Part shown: piece by piece, positions 44,801 through 52,714 of the stretch
Position numbering within the stretch: position 1 is the stretch's first letter
Layout of the letters: each line of letters begins with the position of its first letter
The notes under the pieces: model-generated
Databases searched by the model: none
What the model was told of the DNA's origin: nothing
The model's input: the letters and a program-made list of their open reading frames with translations, nothing else
Position numbers and translations under genes: made by a program
Assembly: GCA_012839865.1 (NCBI GenBank)
Contig: DUMO01000064.1
Coordinates: 1-64,000 of the forward strand
Source of the DNA: Clostridiaceae bacterium
GTDB lineage: Bacteria > Bacillota > Clostridia > CAYPLH01 > DUMO01
DNA: 64,000 nt
Direction of reading: 5' to 3'

Positions 44801-45723
44801 CTGCCATACGCCATAAAGAAATGAGGCAGCTTCGGGAAATTGCAGGGAAGGATTTGCCCGCATGCTTGATTGATGACGGCTCCAAATGGTCCTTCAGGCT
44901 CTGGAACAGCAGTTGCCTTACCCAGGCTTCTGAAAAGTTCAGTGAATCAGGCAGGGAGATTATTGATGAAATCAACAGCCTGAAAGGGGCAAGATCCGAA
45001 GGTCAGTACAGCAATATTATAAACGACAGGTTGTGCTGGAATTACAAGTATGCCGAATTGTCCACAATTCCTGCCAAGATGACTGTTACCGAGTTGAAAA
45101 GAAGACTTAATGCCGAGCTTGATGAGTCCAATTCCACTAATTTATTTTATACACCAAGGCTCATTAAGCGCCCTGCCTTCATGGAAAGGGCAACGGCTAA
45201 AACCCCTGCCGAGAAAGGTACCATCCTGCACTTTGTAATGCAGCACCTGGACCTTTTGAACTCCTCAAGCCGCAAGGATATTGAGGTGCAACTGGATATG
45301 ATGGTTGAAAAGGAACTCCTTGCAAAAGAAGACCTTGAAGTTGTGGATGTTTATAAAATTCTGGAGTTTATCAACTCCCCCCTTGGAAAAAGGATCAGAA
45401 ACTCTTCAGTTGTAAAAAGAGAGATACCCTTCAACATGGAGCTTCCGGTTGAAGCTATCAGGAAAGTTTTAAAGAAGGAAATAGAGAGTGATGAAACCAT
45501 ATTGCTCCAGGGAGTAATCGACCTGTTTTTCGAAGAAGACGGAGAGCTTGTCCTGGTGGATTACAAGACAGACTATGTCCCGGCAGGAGAAACGGACACA
45601 TTTAAAGAAAAATACAAGGTTCAGATGGAGTATTACAAAAAGGCCCTGGAAAAACTTACCGGTAAAAAAGTGAAAGAAAGTTACATATATCTTTTCTGGA
45701 ACAACGATACCATAGCTTATTGA
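41848..45723 (+). CDS. addA: ATP-dependent helicase/nuclease subunit AddA
   Basis: Encodes 1291 residues: Walker A AAAAGAGKTAVLVER near residue 30, DEYQDSN (Walker B), GDVKQSIYRFRQA, the UvrD-like helicase motifs and the C-terminal nuclease LVDYKTDYVPAGE. It is the helicase-nuclease motor of AddAB. An inserted low-complexity segment of about 70 residues (near 540-610, rich in Gln, Asp, Pro) is not typical. A GAGGAG site precedes the ATG, with a weak AACACC / GGTGTT hairpin (41772-41812) between addB and addA. Confidence 0.95.
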   Translation: MSDTRWTDEQLQAIKQRDCNLLVAAAAGAGKTAVLVERIISKITDSKNPVDIDRLLVVTFTNAAAAEMRERIGNAIIKLLNTSADQENLKRQLTLLTRANITTIHSFCLDVIKNNFHQLDVDPGFRIADETETTLIKMEALEELFEDKYEAEDDPEFLRLVECYGGHIDDRRLGEMVLELFEFTRSCPWPEEWLKEQCEAFNLPEGVDFSTTKWAKSLLTMLKIELSGMIESLNRAKAICSEFELFPYLECIEQDIAAVRELYKRASDSWDQLIASFSGFELVKLARCKKDADRKAQESVRDIRDKVKARLKTLKDDIFNASTEDLRKSLTVLYPMLGCLSSLVMDLSRRYQEKKKEKGLLDFGDLEHLCLKILASRDDSGKITPSETAKRYREYYEEILVDEYQDSNNIQELILNMISDATAGPYIFMVGDVKQSIYRFRQAKPELFLQKYNNYPMEPGESSRKILLYKNFRSRKEILDGVNFIFRQLMSCNIGELDYTEKEALNCGLEQKEEDNGLNIDRSVEIHIVTELLPPQETNSTSNEFKPEVAGQEGNVSENTVHAGRIQAKGQGYPANPAQIQAIQKQHLESPDQDDSSSGTPDQEDIPDKIQAEARMVAARICELVLGENPHLVWDKKLGNYRPVQYRDIVILLRATKNWSDIFTEELTAHNIPCYADTGTGFFRTTEIETIMSLLMIIDNPLQDIPLIAVLRSQIAGFTPDELVRIRNMDKNSSFYNAMCLAREGCDELSLKVSDFLNRLEGWRKKSLYLNTDELLWHLYTDTGYYSYAALMPGGAQRQGNLDILLERARQFEKTSYRGLFNFINFIDKLKSRQGDMGSAKILGENENVVRIMSIHKSKGLEFPVVFVSGCGKQFNMQDTAKSILVHQELGFGPDFIDPEKRIAYPTVAKHSIQSKLKFETLSEEMRILYVAFTRASEKLIITASVADIEKACAKWSSVIGTRNIQLPEFEVLQSRRYIDWICLSAIRHKEMRQLREIAGKDLPACLIDDGSKWSFRLWNSSCLTQASEKFSESGREIIDEINSLKGARSEGQYSNIINDRLCWNYKYAELSTIPAKMTVTELKRRLNAELDESNSTNLFYTPRLIKRPAFMERATAKTPAEKGTILHFVMQHLDLLNSSSRKDIEVQLDMMVEKELLAKEDLEVVDVYKILEFINSPLGKRIRNSSVVKREIPFNMELPVEAIRKVLKKEIESDETILLQGVIDLFFEEDGELVLVDYKTDYVPAGETDTFKEKYKVQMEYYKKALEKLTGKKVKESYIYLFWNNDTIAY

Positions 45724-45835
45724 TTTTCCGGAAAAATGATGCTATAGCTTATAAGTATTATTTTTCAGCGTATTATTTAACAAACACTTTCAGCACTGAA
45801 ATACCGAATAGGCAAGAAATATAGACTGATGTGAA

Positions 45836-46040
45836 TGAAATGTGTGCGGAACAATAACTATTAGCTTTATTTTGCCAGAAAACCAGGTAAGATGAAGGCA
45901 AAAATGCGTGAAAAAAACAGGATGTTTTTTTAGCTTTTTCGAGCCAAGGATGGCGAGTAAAAAGCGGTAGCATTTTTGCCTTCAGCGAACCGCTGGTTTT
46001 CTCAAAATAAGAGCCTTGTTATTGTTCCGCACACATTTCA
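45836..46040. repeat. Palindromic element copy B (205 bp), right of addBA
   Basis: Close to the reverse complement of the element at 37756-37958. Its first 23 bases are a perfect inverted copy of its last 23. Where copy A has GCAGAGC in both arms, copy B has GCGGAAC in both, so the arms co-vary and pairing is kept. No gene in 45724-46105. Confidence 0.85.
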
Positions 46041-46105
46041 TTTGCAGCAGTAGTATAAAAACTGATTACTCATGAGGAATGCTTGAACAGCAGCTTAAAC
46101 TTCTT

Positions 46106-46834
46106 CTACCTGATAAGATGTGACAACATATAATATATCAATGGAATGAATATGGCAGGCAGCATATTGCCAGTCTTCAGCTTTTTAATCTCAAGCATGT
46201 TTATTCCAATAGCCATAATCAGGACACTACCCACCAAAGACATCTGGCTTATTACAACATCCGTAAGCCAGGGTTTCAAAAAGCCTGCAAGAAGGGTTAT
46301 ACCCCCTTGATAAACCAAAACGGGAATGGAAGAAAACACCACTCCCACTCCCAAAGTTGATGCAAAAACCATGGCCGTAACTCCATCCAGGATCGATTTG
46401 GCTATAAGGGTGCCTGGGTTTCCGGCAAGTCCATCCTCAAGAGAACCTACAATAGCCATGGCACCTACACAAAACAAAAGGCTGGCACCTACAAATCCCT
46501 GGGAAAAATTACTGTCATTGAAAGACAGTTTCTGTTTAAACCACATTCCCATTTTGTTGAGGTATTCTTCAATGTTGAGGAATTCCCCAACAATGCCTCC
46601 GATTACCAGGCTCAATACCATAAGCATTATATACTCTCTGCTCAGGTGCCCCTCTTCAACCACAATATACATACTTTGAAGGGCTCCGGATATTCCAACA
46701 ATCATAACAGCCAAACCAACTGTCTGGATTATGGTGTTTTTATATCTTTCCGGCAACCCTTTTTTTAAGAATATTCCGATTATTCCACCGGCTATAATGG
46801 CACATGTATTTATTAATGTACCTAAACCAATCAT
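46106..46834 (-). CDS. DUF554 family membrane protein
   Basis: Encodes 242 residues with about seven membrane segments. The start GTLINTCAIIAGGIIGIFLK and a central SLEDGLAGNPGTLIAKSILD are DUF554 (YdfK-like) features. Function is unknown; members are predicted transporters. It overlaps the stop of the upstream symporter-like gene by 4 bp (ATGA), so the two are translationally coupled. Confidence 0.88.
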   Translation of the reverse strand: MIGLGTLINTCAIIAGGIIGIFLKKGLPERYKNTIIQTVGLAVMIVGISGALQSMYIVVEEGHLSREYIMLMVLSLVIGGIVGEFLNIEEYLNKMGMWFKQKLSFNDSNFSQGFVGASLLFCVGAMAIVGSLEDGLAGNPGTLIAKSILDGVTAMVFASTLGVGVVFSSIPVLVYQGGITLLAGFLKPWLTDVVISQMSLVGSVLIMAIGINMLEIKKLKTGNMLPAIFIPLIYYMLSHLIR

Positions 46835-47793
46835 TTTTGAGATTCCTCGATTATCTTCTTATATTTGCTTCCTATAATTGAGCCTATAACAAGCTGAGTC
46901 ATGTGATAGGCTACAAACACTATAGGTGCTAAACCATACTGGGGAAAATACTTGCCCCAGACTAATACTGACGCCGGCAGTGTTTTTTGTGATCCGTTAA
47001 GCATGACAGCAACCTGCGTTCCTTTATCAACCCTGCTAATTTTAGCATATAGCGCTGCCAATGACAACATTATTAACTGAATAACAACTACCAGAAGCAG
47101 TACAATAAACACCACCTGAATATTTGATTTCAACTGGTCTGCAGCAGAAGCTCCACCTGTCAGGACAAACATAACGATAACCAGCTGTCCGACAAATTTT
47201 CTCACGGGATTTATATACTTAAGCCATTTTTCAGCAAACAGCCTTACGATTTGTGCAAGAACAACTGGCAGCACAAGAACAACAACAAGGTTCATTATCA
47301 TTTCCCCTACATTAAATGTTATCTGTTGCTCAGTAGCCATGATGAACCTCAATAATGCCGGGGTTATGAATGCAGAAGCAATATTGTTTACAATGGTAAT
47401 TATCAGCGCCAGAGGAACATTGCCAAGGGCTGCCATTGTCAGGACAACACCTGACGACACTGTACTTGACTGGGTTGCAATAATCATGAAACCTGCACCG
47501 ACTTCGCTGCCTTTTAAACCGGTAACCAGCATGAGCAGCCAGGCTACAACCGGGAAAATAATATACACCGATAAAAAAGTATATAAGATGCTTTTATAAT
47601 CCTTAATACTGTCAGTTAACTTTTTGAAAGACAATCCAAGACTTGAGCCAAACATGGCAATAAACGTCATTGGGTCCAAAATACCAATTTCTTTAGCTTT
47701 CAAGCCTATTGACGGATACATTATTGTAAAAACCAGAACTGCAAAAATAACAAGCAGGAAAGAATTACTCTTTAAAATTCGTTTTAACGCCAA
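46831..47793 (-). CDS. Bile acid:sodium symporter-like (SBF/BASS fold) transporter
   Basis: Encodes 320 residues with 9-10 predicted membrane helices. VAWLLMLVTGLKGSEVGAGF, TQSSTVSSGVVLTMAALGNV and NGSQKTLPASVLVWGKYFP resemble the sodium/bile acid-type family, including the conserved crossover Asn/Gly helices. Substrate is unknown. The TTG at 47793 is preferred over the upstream ATG because GGAGGT sits 8 bp before it. It couples to the DUF554 gene. Confidence 0.75.
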   Translation of the reverse strand: MALKRILKSNSFLLVIFAVLVFTIMYPSIGLKAKEIGILDPMTFIAMFGSSLGLSFKKLTDSIKDYKSILYTFLSVYIIFPVVAWLLMLVTGLKGSEVGAGFMIIATQSSTVSSGVVLTMAALGNVPLALIITIVNNIASAFITPALLRFIMATEQQITFNVGEMIMNLVVVLVLPVVLAQIVRLFAEKWLKYINPVRKFVGQLVIVMFVLTGGASAADQLKSNIQVVFIVLLLVVVIQLIMLSLAALYAKISRVDKGTQVAVMLNGSQKTLPASVLVWGKYFPQYGLAPIVFVAYHMTQLVIGSIIGSKYKKIIEESQK

Positions 47794-48196
47794 GCAAATA
47801 ACCTCCAATACTTTTACTAAGATTCCTGTTTTATGAAAAAGCCATAAACCGGCCATCAACACTTCCTAAATAATAATCAAACGCGACAGATAAATCAATA
47901 AACATTTTTTAATAAAATTGTCTTAAATTAAAGTAACAGGCCATTATTGCGAGTTTTATTACATAAAAAAGGTTATAGCTTAAGTCCACTTAATATTAAA
48001 GACATTTTGTTAACTTTTATGTTTCCCTTTTAATATACTGTAATAAGATTAATAATCAAAAAGCATTTTGGATGACTTCACATAAGGTTTGCAGTCCAGG
48101 AGCCTGCTTCCGGTAATGTGGGCTATTGTGGAACTCAACTTGCTTTTTTGAGAAGAATCAAGCTTAACGGAATTAGTATACAAAACAGGTGATTTT
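47794..48196. other. Divergent intergenic region, no gene seen
   Basis: It separates the minus-strand transporter pair from plus-strand cwlJ. It must hold promoters for both, and cwlJ is expected to depend on a sporulation sigma factor, but I could not assign a promoter with confidence. Confidence 0.4.
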
Positions 48197-48640
48197 ATGG
48201 CTTACACAGCGAGAGAATTATTTGCCCGAATGATTAAATGCGAAGCAGGCGGCGAAGGTCTGAACGGCATGAGAGCTGTCGCCACTGTTATAATGAACAG
48301 GGTGCATGCAGCATACGGAGAATATCAACGGGTATGCCAGGGTGACCTGCGCCGGGTCCTTGAACAACCGTATCAATTTACTTGCATGATGAGTACTGTC
48401 TACGGCGAACAAAACCCACAGACGGTATGGTCAAATCCGCCGGAGCAAATACATTATGAGGTGGTTGACTGGGCTCTTTCAGGCAACCAGTTAATGGGCG
48501 CTGCTGAATGCCTATGGTACATGAACCCTTTTTCTCCCCAGTGTCCGAATACTTTCCCCAGAAACGGCACCGGGAGAATATTCAACCGCATAGGAGAGCA
48601 TTGTTTTTACCAGCCCACTGAATTGTATTCCCAGACATAG
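48197..48640 (+). CDS. cwlJ: CwlJ/SleB-type spore cortex-lytic hydrolase
   Basis: Encodes 147 residues, a single Hydrolase_2 domain: ARMIKCEAGGEGLNGMRAVA, VIMNRV, and ECLWYMNPF...NGTGRIFNRIGEHCFY. There is no signal peptide and no peptidoglycan-binding domain, so it resembles CwlJ and not SleB. CwlJ degrades cortex during germination and works with GerQ. The coat protein gene gerQ follows. An AGGTGA site precedes the ATG. Confidence 0.85.
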   Translation: MAYTARELFARMIKCEAGGEGLNGMRAVATVIMNRVHAAYGEYQRVCQGDLRRVLEQPYQFTCMMSTVYGEQNPQTVWSNPPEQIHYEVVDWALSGNQLMGAAECLWYMNPFSPQCPNTFPRNGTGRIFNRIGEHCFYQPTELYSQT

Positions 48641-48642
48641 AA

Positions 48643-48690
48643 GCATGGAAGAATCTGCCCTGTATTTGGGGCAAACCATGCCTGTTTTTT
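48643..48690 (+). terminator. Intrinsic terminator after cwlJ
   Basis: GCATGG...GCCC / GGGC...CCATGC hairpin followed by TTTTTT (48685-48690). Confidence 0.7.
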
Positions 48691-48783
48691 GATAGCAAAA
48701 GCAACACCTCTGTTCCAGGAGAATAATTGCAATTTGAATAAAAACAATATTGAAAATAAAGATTTTTTAGGAGGTTAAAATAA

Positions 48784-49368
48784 ATGAAAAAATCAGAACA
48801 CTTTTCACCGAAAGGTTCGATGCAAAGTGGCACATCGGGTTATCAGAACCTGAGACCGCGTCAGGTACCTTCACCCCCGTTTATTCCTTCGCATAACGGG
48901 ATGACAAATATGGCCCCCATGGTCCCCGGATATCTGCCATCTCCACCATTTCCCCAGCAGCAAGGAAAAAAGTCCTTACCCTTCCCTTCTGCTTACGGAA
49001 CCATGCCGATGCCGACGGGAGCATCCGCCGCCTCACCCATTTCCGGTACTTTGGCACAAACCATGGATTCAACAGGAAGCAGTATGCCAATGGCAGTTTC
49101 CGGCCAGACACCCGGTACACTCCCAGTCCTTACAGATGAGCAACCACCAACGACAATGACAAGCACCCTTTATACTCCTGGTTTCCTCAGGACTCAAATA
49201 GGGAAAAATGTCAGAGTGGAATTCCTTATAGGCACCAATCAGCTTGTTGACCGTTTTGGAACACTGGTTGGTGTTGGAGCAAGCTATATATTAATCAACG
49301 AAGCTGAGAGCGATGATTTGCTCCTGTGTGATATTTACTCAATTAAATTTGTAAAATTCTATTACTGA
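48784..49368 (+). CDS. gerQ: Spore coat protein GerQ-like
   Basis: Encodes 194 residues. The N-terminal half is Pro/Ser/Met-rich and disordered; the C-terminal 60 residues (FLRTQIGKNVRVEFLIGTNQ, LVGVGASYILINEAESDDLL, CDIYSIKFVKFYY) match GerQ/YwdL. In Bacillus GerQ is cross-linked into the coat and needed for CwlJ localisation; the adjacent cwlJ supports this. An AGGAGG site lies 9 bp before the ATG. The long N-terminal half is less conserved than usual. Confidence 0.85.
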   Translation: MKKSEHFSPKGSMQSGTSGYQNLRPRQVPSPPFIPSHNGMTNMAPMVPGYLPSPPFPQQQGKKSLPFPSAYGTMPMPTGASAASPISGTLAQTMDSTGSSMPMAVSGQTPGTLPVLTDEQPPTTMTSTLYTPGFLRTQIGKNVRVEFLIGTNQLVDRFGTLVGVGASYILINEAESDDLLLCDIYSIKFVKFYY

Positions 49369-49412
49369 TTTCTCCAGCTGATGCTAAAATCAAAGTCAAC
49401 CGATAAGCAAAA

Positions 49413-49448
49413 AGAAGCCTGAATTTAAGTTGGGATTTTCAGGCTTCT
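49413..49448. repeat. Hairpin between gerQ and the XRE gene
   Basis: AGAAGCCTGAA / TTCAGGCTTCT stem. On the plus strand the right arm is followed by A and not T, so it would terminate only minus-strand transcripts (T-run at 49408-49412 side); as a plus-strand terminator it is weak. Confidence 0.5.
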
Positions 49449-49512
49449 AAAAAAACATTGCATTATGAGGTGTCTGTAGCGTATAATTGTAGACAATAGC
49501 GGAGGTGAAGGT

Positions 49513-50133
49513 ATGTCCAGTTTTGGCCAAAGGCTGAAATTTCTCAGAGAAGAAAGAGGAGATAACCAGGAAAAAATTGCAAATATGCTGGGTATTAGCA
49601 GAGCTGCCATCTCCAAATATGAAAATGATGAGAGAGAGCCTGATATGAAAACCATACTTGCACTGACCAATTACTTTGATGTTTCAGTGGATTTTTTGTT
49701 TGGGAAGACACCAATACGTGGAAATCCGCACAACATTCAAGAAAATCTCAAATTGATTTTTGGAGAAAGTCCCATCGAGCAAATTCAGGCAGACATACTC
49801 AGAACTATTGGTGTAAATTTTAGCATTGAGGATTTGAAAAACTACATTTCAGGAAACAGAATACCTTCGCTTAAGTCTCTAATAGCATTGGCAGACTATG
49901 CTCAGGTAAGTCTTGATTTTTTTTACCGGAAAAACACCCCTGAATCCCTGAAAAATGAACAAGAGAACTTCAAAAATAATGGTGATAATGCTTTTTCAGA
50001 TCATGAAGTAATTGAAGACATGCTTATTGATAAAAATTATATTAAACTTGCCAAGTGGATTAAGAAACGGAATCTATCTCCTGAAAAAATTATAAAATTG
50101 CTTGAAAACATTCTGACAATAGGCAATGATTAA
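49513..50133 (+). CDS. XRE-family transcriptional regulator
   Basis: Encodes 206 residues. An N-terminal helix-turn-helix (LKFLREERGDNQEKIANMLG, ISRAAISKYENDEREPD), then a degenerate second HTH-like domain (ILRTIGVNFSIEDLKNYISG, RIPSLKSLIALADYAQ), and a short C-terminal helix region. It is a DNA-binding repressor or activator with an unknown signal. GGAGGTGAAGGT precedes the ATG. It is convergent with the AgrD-like operon, with which it might be functionally linked (inference). Confidence 0.82.
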   Translation: MSSFGQRLKFLREERGDNQEKIANMLGISRAAISKYENDEREPDMKTILALTNYFDVSVDFLFGKTPIRGNPHNIQENLKLIFGESPIEQIQADILRTIGVNFSIEDLKNYISGNRIPSLKSLIALADYAQVSLDFFYRKNTPESLKNEQENFKNNGDNAFSDHEVIEDMLIDKNYIKLAKWIKKRNLSPEKIIKLLENILTIGND

Positions 50134-50190
50134 AATTCACGGGCAGCAAATGCCAAATGCCTGTTGCCCAAAACACCCATAATAAAACCT

Positions 50191-50215
50191 CAAAGAACCC
50201 TCTTCGGGTTCTTTG
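50191..50215 (-). terminator. Hairpin at the end of the agrD-like transcript
   Basis: CAAAGAACCC / GGGTTCTTTG perfect 10-bp stem. On the minus strand it is followed by AGG then TTTTATT, a fair terminator between the agrD-like gene and the convergent XRE gene. Confidence 0.5.
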
Positions 50216-50251
50216 GGGCGCCAAGATACTTATTCCATGAAGTCAGTCAGA

Positions 50252-50374
50252 TTATTTTCTTAAGCATTTTGGTTCTTTGGGTTGATGAATTATAAACGAA
50301 CATGCTGAAGAAGCTGTAAACAAAGCTGCAAGAGTGAGCAGAGCGCCAACAATACGTAATACTTTTGATTTCAT
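50252..50374 (-). CDS. agrD: AgrD-like cyclic autoinducer peptide precursor (40 aa)
   Basis: Encodes 40 residues. Layout is that of AgrD: an amphipathic hydrophobic leader (VLRIVGALLTLAALFTASSA), then Cys25 with CSFII, the expected thiolactone ring residues, then a charged tail HQPKEPKCLRK that resembles the AgrB-recognition tails of clostridial autoinducers (QPKEP plus L and K). The Shine-Dalgarno AAAGGAGGG is 9 bp before the ATG. It follows the receptor-like membrane gene by 39 bp on the same strand. The missing partner is AgrB, the protease that cuts and cyclises the precursor; none is in the window. Confidence 0.82.
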   Translation of the reverse strand: MKSKVLRIVGALLTLAALFTASSACSFIIHQPKEPKCLRK

Positions 50375-50413
50375 CTAAAAAACCCTCCTTTACCTTTTTA
50401 ATAAATTTATTTT

Positions 50414-51100
50414 TTATAATTGTTTTAAAAAAGTAAGCAACATTTTGGAATAAGTAATATTAACAGCAACAAATACTATCGATAAAATAGAAAAATAAAT
50501 TCTAAAATTATGAGTAAGCATATTCAGGCTATACAGGAACAGCGTACAAAATGAGACTTCAGCAATAAATAATAAGAACGTAAAAGCAAGAACGTAATAT
50601 TTTAATTTTTTATGGTACTGGAGCTTAAGGTAAACTATATCCCAGTTCCATAATGAAACGACAATTCCAAGCTGTATCAGCCTTTGGGGTATGCTTGTAA
50701 AAAATCTTGTTAAGTCACTGGCGAAGTACTCTTCCATTGATATTTCAAATAATACGAAAAATTGCGGCATGTATGCAATCTCAATTGTAATAAGAAGCCC
50801 GTAAAATATTAACACAGCCAGGACCGCTTCATGCCACTTTATTTTATAAACCAACAACAAAATCAAAGTATAAAGCAGGACGTTAAACAATACTACTAAA
50901 AGCAACTCTGTAAGTATGTACCTGCTGAAAAACGTTACAGACACCATTAGAGGGGCAGTAATTATTAATCGGACAATATTGATTTTATCATCCAGATACA
51001 GCTTGCTCCGATGACCGGTAAGAAGCAAACCAATATATATATTTAGAACCGCTTCAGGCAAAGACACAGCAAGTATAGTAAATAAGCTCATTTTATCCAT
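50414..51100 (-). CDS. AgrC-like membrane sensor domain without a kinase
   Basis: Encodes 228 residues with about seven hydrophobic helices and no soluble domain. It lacks the conserved His/Cys of AgrB (no AGGYH-like motif) and instead resembles the N-terminal membrane part of AgrC-type peptide receptors. The ORF stops where a kinase linker would begin, and no kinase fragment follows; the AgrD-like gene comes next. It is therefore a receptor-like or possibly transporter-like partner of unknown mechanism. A weak AGGGTGA site lies before the ATG. The agrC assignment is tentative. Confidence 0.55.
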   Translation of the reverse strand: MDKMSLFTILAVSLPEAVLNIYIGLLLTGHRSKLYLDDKINIVRLIITAPLMVSVTFFSRYILTELLLVVLFNVLLYTLILLLVYKIKWHEAVLAVLIFYGLLITIEIAYMPQFFVLFEISMEEYFASDLTRFFTSIPQRLIQLGIVVSLWNWDIVYLKLQYHKKLKYYVLAFTFLLFIAEVSFCTLFLYSLNMLTHNFRIYFSILSIVFVAVNITYSKMLLTFLKQL

Positions 51101-51137
51101 GGCCTGTTATTTCACCCTGTCCGATTTTCTTGACATA

Positions 51138-51166
51138 ATTTTATAATATATAATCTACATTGTAAA
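51138..51166 (-). promoter_or_regulatory. Promoter of the agr-like operon
   Basis: Minus strand: TTTACA (51161-51166), 17-bp spacer, TAAAAT (51138-51143). It lies about 38 bp upstream of the membrane-protein start. Confidence 0.6.
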
Positions 51167-51238
51167 TAGTTTTTTTGCTAATTTTTTCATAAATATCATT
51201 AATGCTAGCATTTATAGGTTATATTAATAAAAAAGCTA

Positions 51239-51297
51239 TTGACATCAATGATTTGCAATACATATAATAAAATATCCGAGATGCAAATGATTTGCAT
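51239..51297 (+). promoter_or_regulatory. Promoter and Zur/Fur-like operator of the zinc operon
   Basis: TTGACA (51239-51244), 18-bp spacer, TATAAT (51263-51268). About 13 bases past the -10 lies a perfect 8-1-8 palindrome, ATGCAAATGATTTGCAT (51281-51297), of the kind bound by Fur-family metal repressors. A second ATGATTTGCAAT half-site lies in the spacer. Zinc control by Zur is expected. The rest of 51101-51506 holds no gene. Confidence 0.7.
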
Positions 51298-51506
51298 TTG
51301 TATCTGACAAATTTGCAAGGGGGCTTTATTTTTGCATCAGGTGGCGTATAAAAACTGTTGCCAGGACGGATGCAGCATTATATTGGACAGGTTCACTGAT
51401 ACAAGGGGAATTGCTTTATACCTTCCCCCTGCTTCTGTATCGGCCAGGTGCAGAGAAAATGCATTACATAAAGGAGTACTGCAAATTAAACATGCGGAGG
51501 CTTTGT

Positions 51507-52460
51507 ATGAGAATCAAATGTGTCATTTTCATGATGGCAATTATAACAATATTTTCTTTCACCGGCTGCAATGAAAAGACTAATTCCACTGCAGCACAAA
51601 CCAAACCTGTGGTAGCTGTCACCATTGTCCCCCAGGCTACATTTGTAAAGGAAGTTGCAGGGGATCTGATGGATGTGGTCGTACTGGTTCCTCCCGGGTA
51701 CAGCCCGGAAAGTTATCAACCTTCACCAAAACTAATGGAGGAATTCAGCAGGGCGTCAATTTATTTTGCTATAGGAGTGCCGGCTGAAGAGGCATATATC
51801 CTTCCAAGGGTTGGCAGTATAAACAGCGGTATAAAAATAGTCGACCTTGCAGAAAGGGTGGCGAGGTTTTATCCTCCCAGGAGTTTTGAAACCGGAGAAT
51901 CTTCGCATTCTCACAGTACCAACCCTGATTCCCCGGAAATCCCGTCGGATGAACATTCTCACGAAGGTAACGACCCGCATATATGGCTCAGCCCTAAGAG
52001 AGTCAAGGTAATAATAGAAGAGATTGCCCGTGAATTATCAATACTGGATGCAGATAACAAGAGCATATATGAAAGCAATGCGGAATCCTACAAGCAGGAA
52101 CTGGATAAATTGGATAGTGAAATAAAGGAAATTCTGAGCGGGGTCAGCAACAAATCGTTTATAATGTACCACCCCTCATTGGGCTATTTTGCAGATGATT
52201 ACGGCCTCAATATGCATGCCATAGAGGAAGGTGGCAAGGACGCAGCTCCCAAAACCTTTCAGAGGCTTATTGATTTGGCAAAATCAGAAAACATAAAAGC
52301 TGTTTTTTACCAGGCAGAGTCAGACAGCCGCCAGTCCCGGGCTTTTGCAGAGGAAATCGGTGGTGAAGCCATAATGGTTGAACCTCTTTCTGCTGATTAT
52401 ATAAATAACCTGAGAAAAATAGCTGAAACCTTTGCAAAGGCCATCGAAGGAAATAATTAA
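51507..52460 (+). CDS. znuA: Zinc ABC transporter substrate-binding lipoprotein (ZnuA)
   Basis: Encodes 317 residues. Signal peptide with lipobox FSFTGC, then a cluster A-I binding-protein fold: VTIVPQATFVKEVAGD, a His-rich loop (HSHSTNPDSPEIPSDEHSHE) and DPHIWLSP, and MYHPSLGYFADDYGL. It captures Zn2+. The ATG at 51507 has GGAGG at 6 bp. The next genes are the ATPase and permease. The ATPase follows after a 254-bp leader with hairpins. Confidence 0.88.
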   Translation: MRIKCVIFMMAIITIFSFTGCNEKTNSTAAQTKPVVAVTIVPQATFVKEVAGDLMDVVVLVPPGYSPESYQPSPKLMEEFSRASIYFAIGVPAEEAYILPRVGSINSGIKIVDLAERVARFYPPRSFETGESSHSHSTNPDSPEIPSDEHSHEGNDPHIWLSPKRVKVIIEEIARELSILDADNKSIYESNAESYKQELDKLDSEIKEILSGVSNKSFIMYHPSLGYFADDYGLNMHAIEEGGKDAAPKTFQRLIDLAKSENIKAVFYQAESDSRQSRAFAEEIGGEAIMVEPLSADYINNLRKIAETFAKAIEGNN

Positions 52461-52523
52461 TAAGGCTGCAGTACACCAGAGAATTGCTTAAATTGAGTGC
52501 CGGGAAATACGGGAAATAATAAA

Positions 52524-52714
52524 CAAAGTATCAGTGTTCCTTCTGGAGGTAACAAGTACACTGCCGCCACCAGTTCAACAGGAAAAGCAGCAAACAATAG
52601 TGTTCCCCTGTTAAAAACAGGACAATGTCACTTATCATTTGGAGGAGACGAAGAATAAAGCAACAGTGTTCTTGCAGCAGATTGGAACACTGTCATATAA
52701 ATTTGGAGGAAACA
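52524..52714 (+). repeat. Three imperfect leader repeats with hairpin and Shine-Dalgarno before znuC
   Basis: Three related units (about 52524-52556, 52591-52653 and 52660-52714) each contain AGTGTTC and end with a GGAGG site; the last drives znuC translation. Unit 2 has CCTGTT/AACAGG and unit 3 CAGTGTTC/GAACACTG (52664-52692). No gene lies here. The pattern suggests duplication of a 5' untranslated element. Confidence 0.5.

Noticed and set aside
50414-51100. AgrB assignment for the 228-residue membrane protein
   Set aside because: It lacks the conserved catalytic His and Cys motifs and the GGYH-type segment of AgrB; AgrC-like sensor topology fits better.
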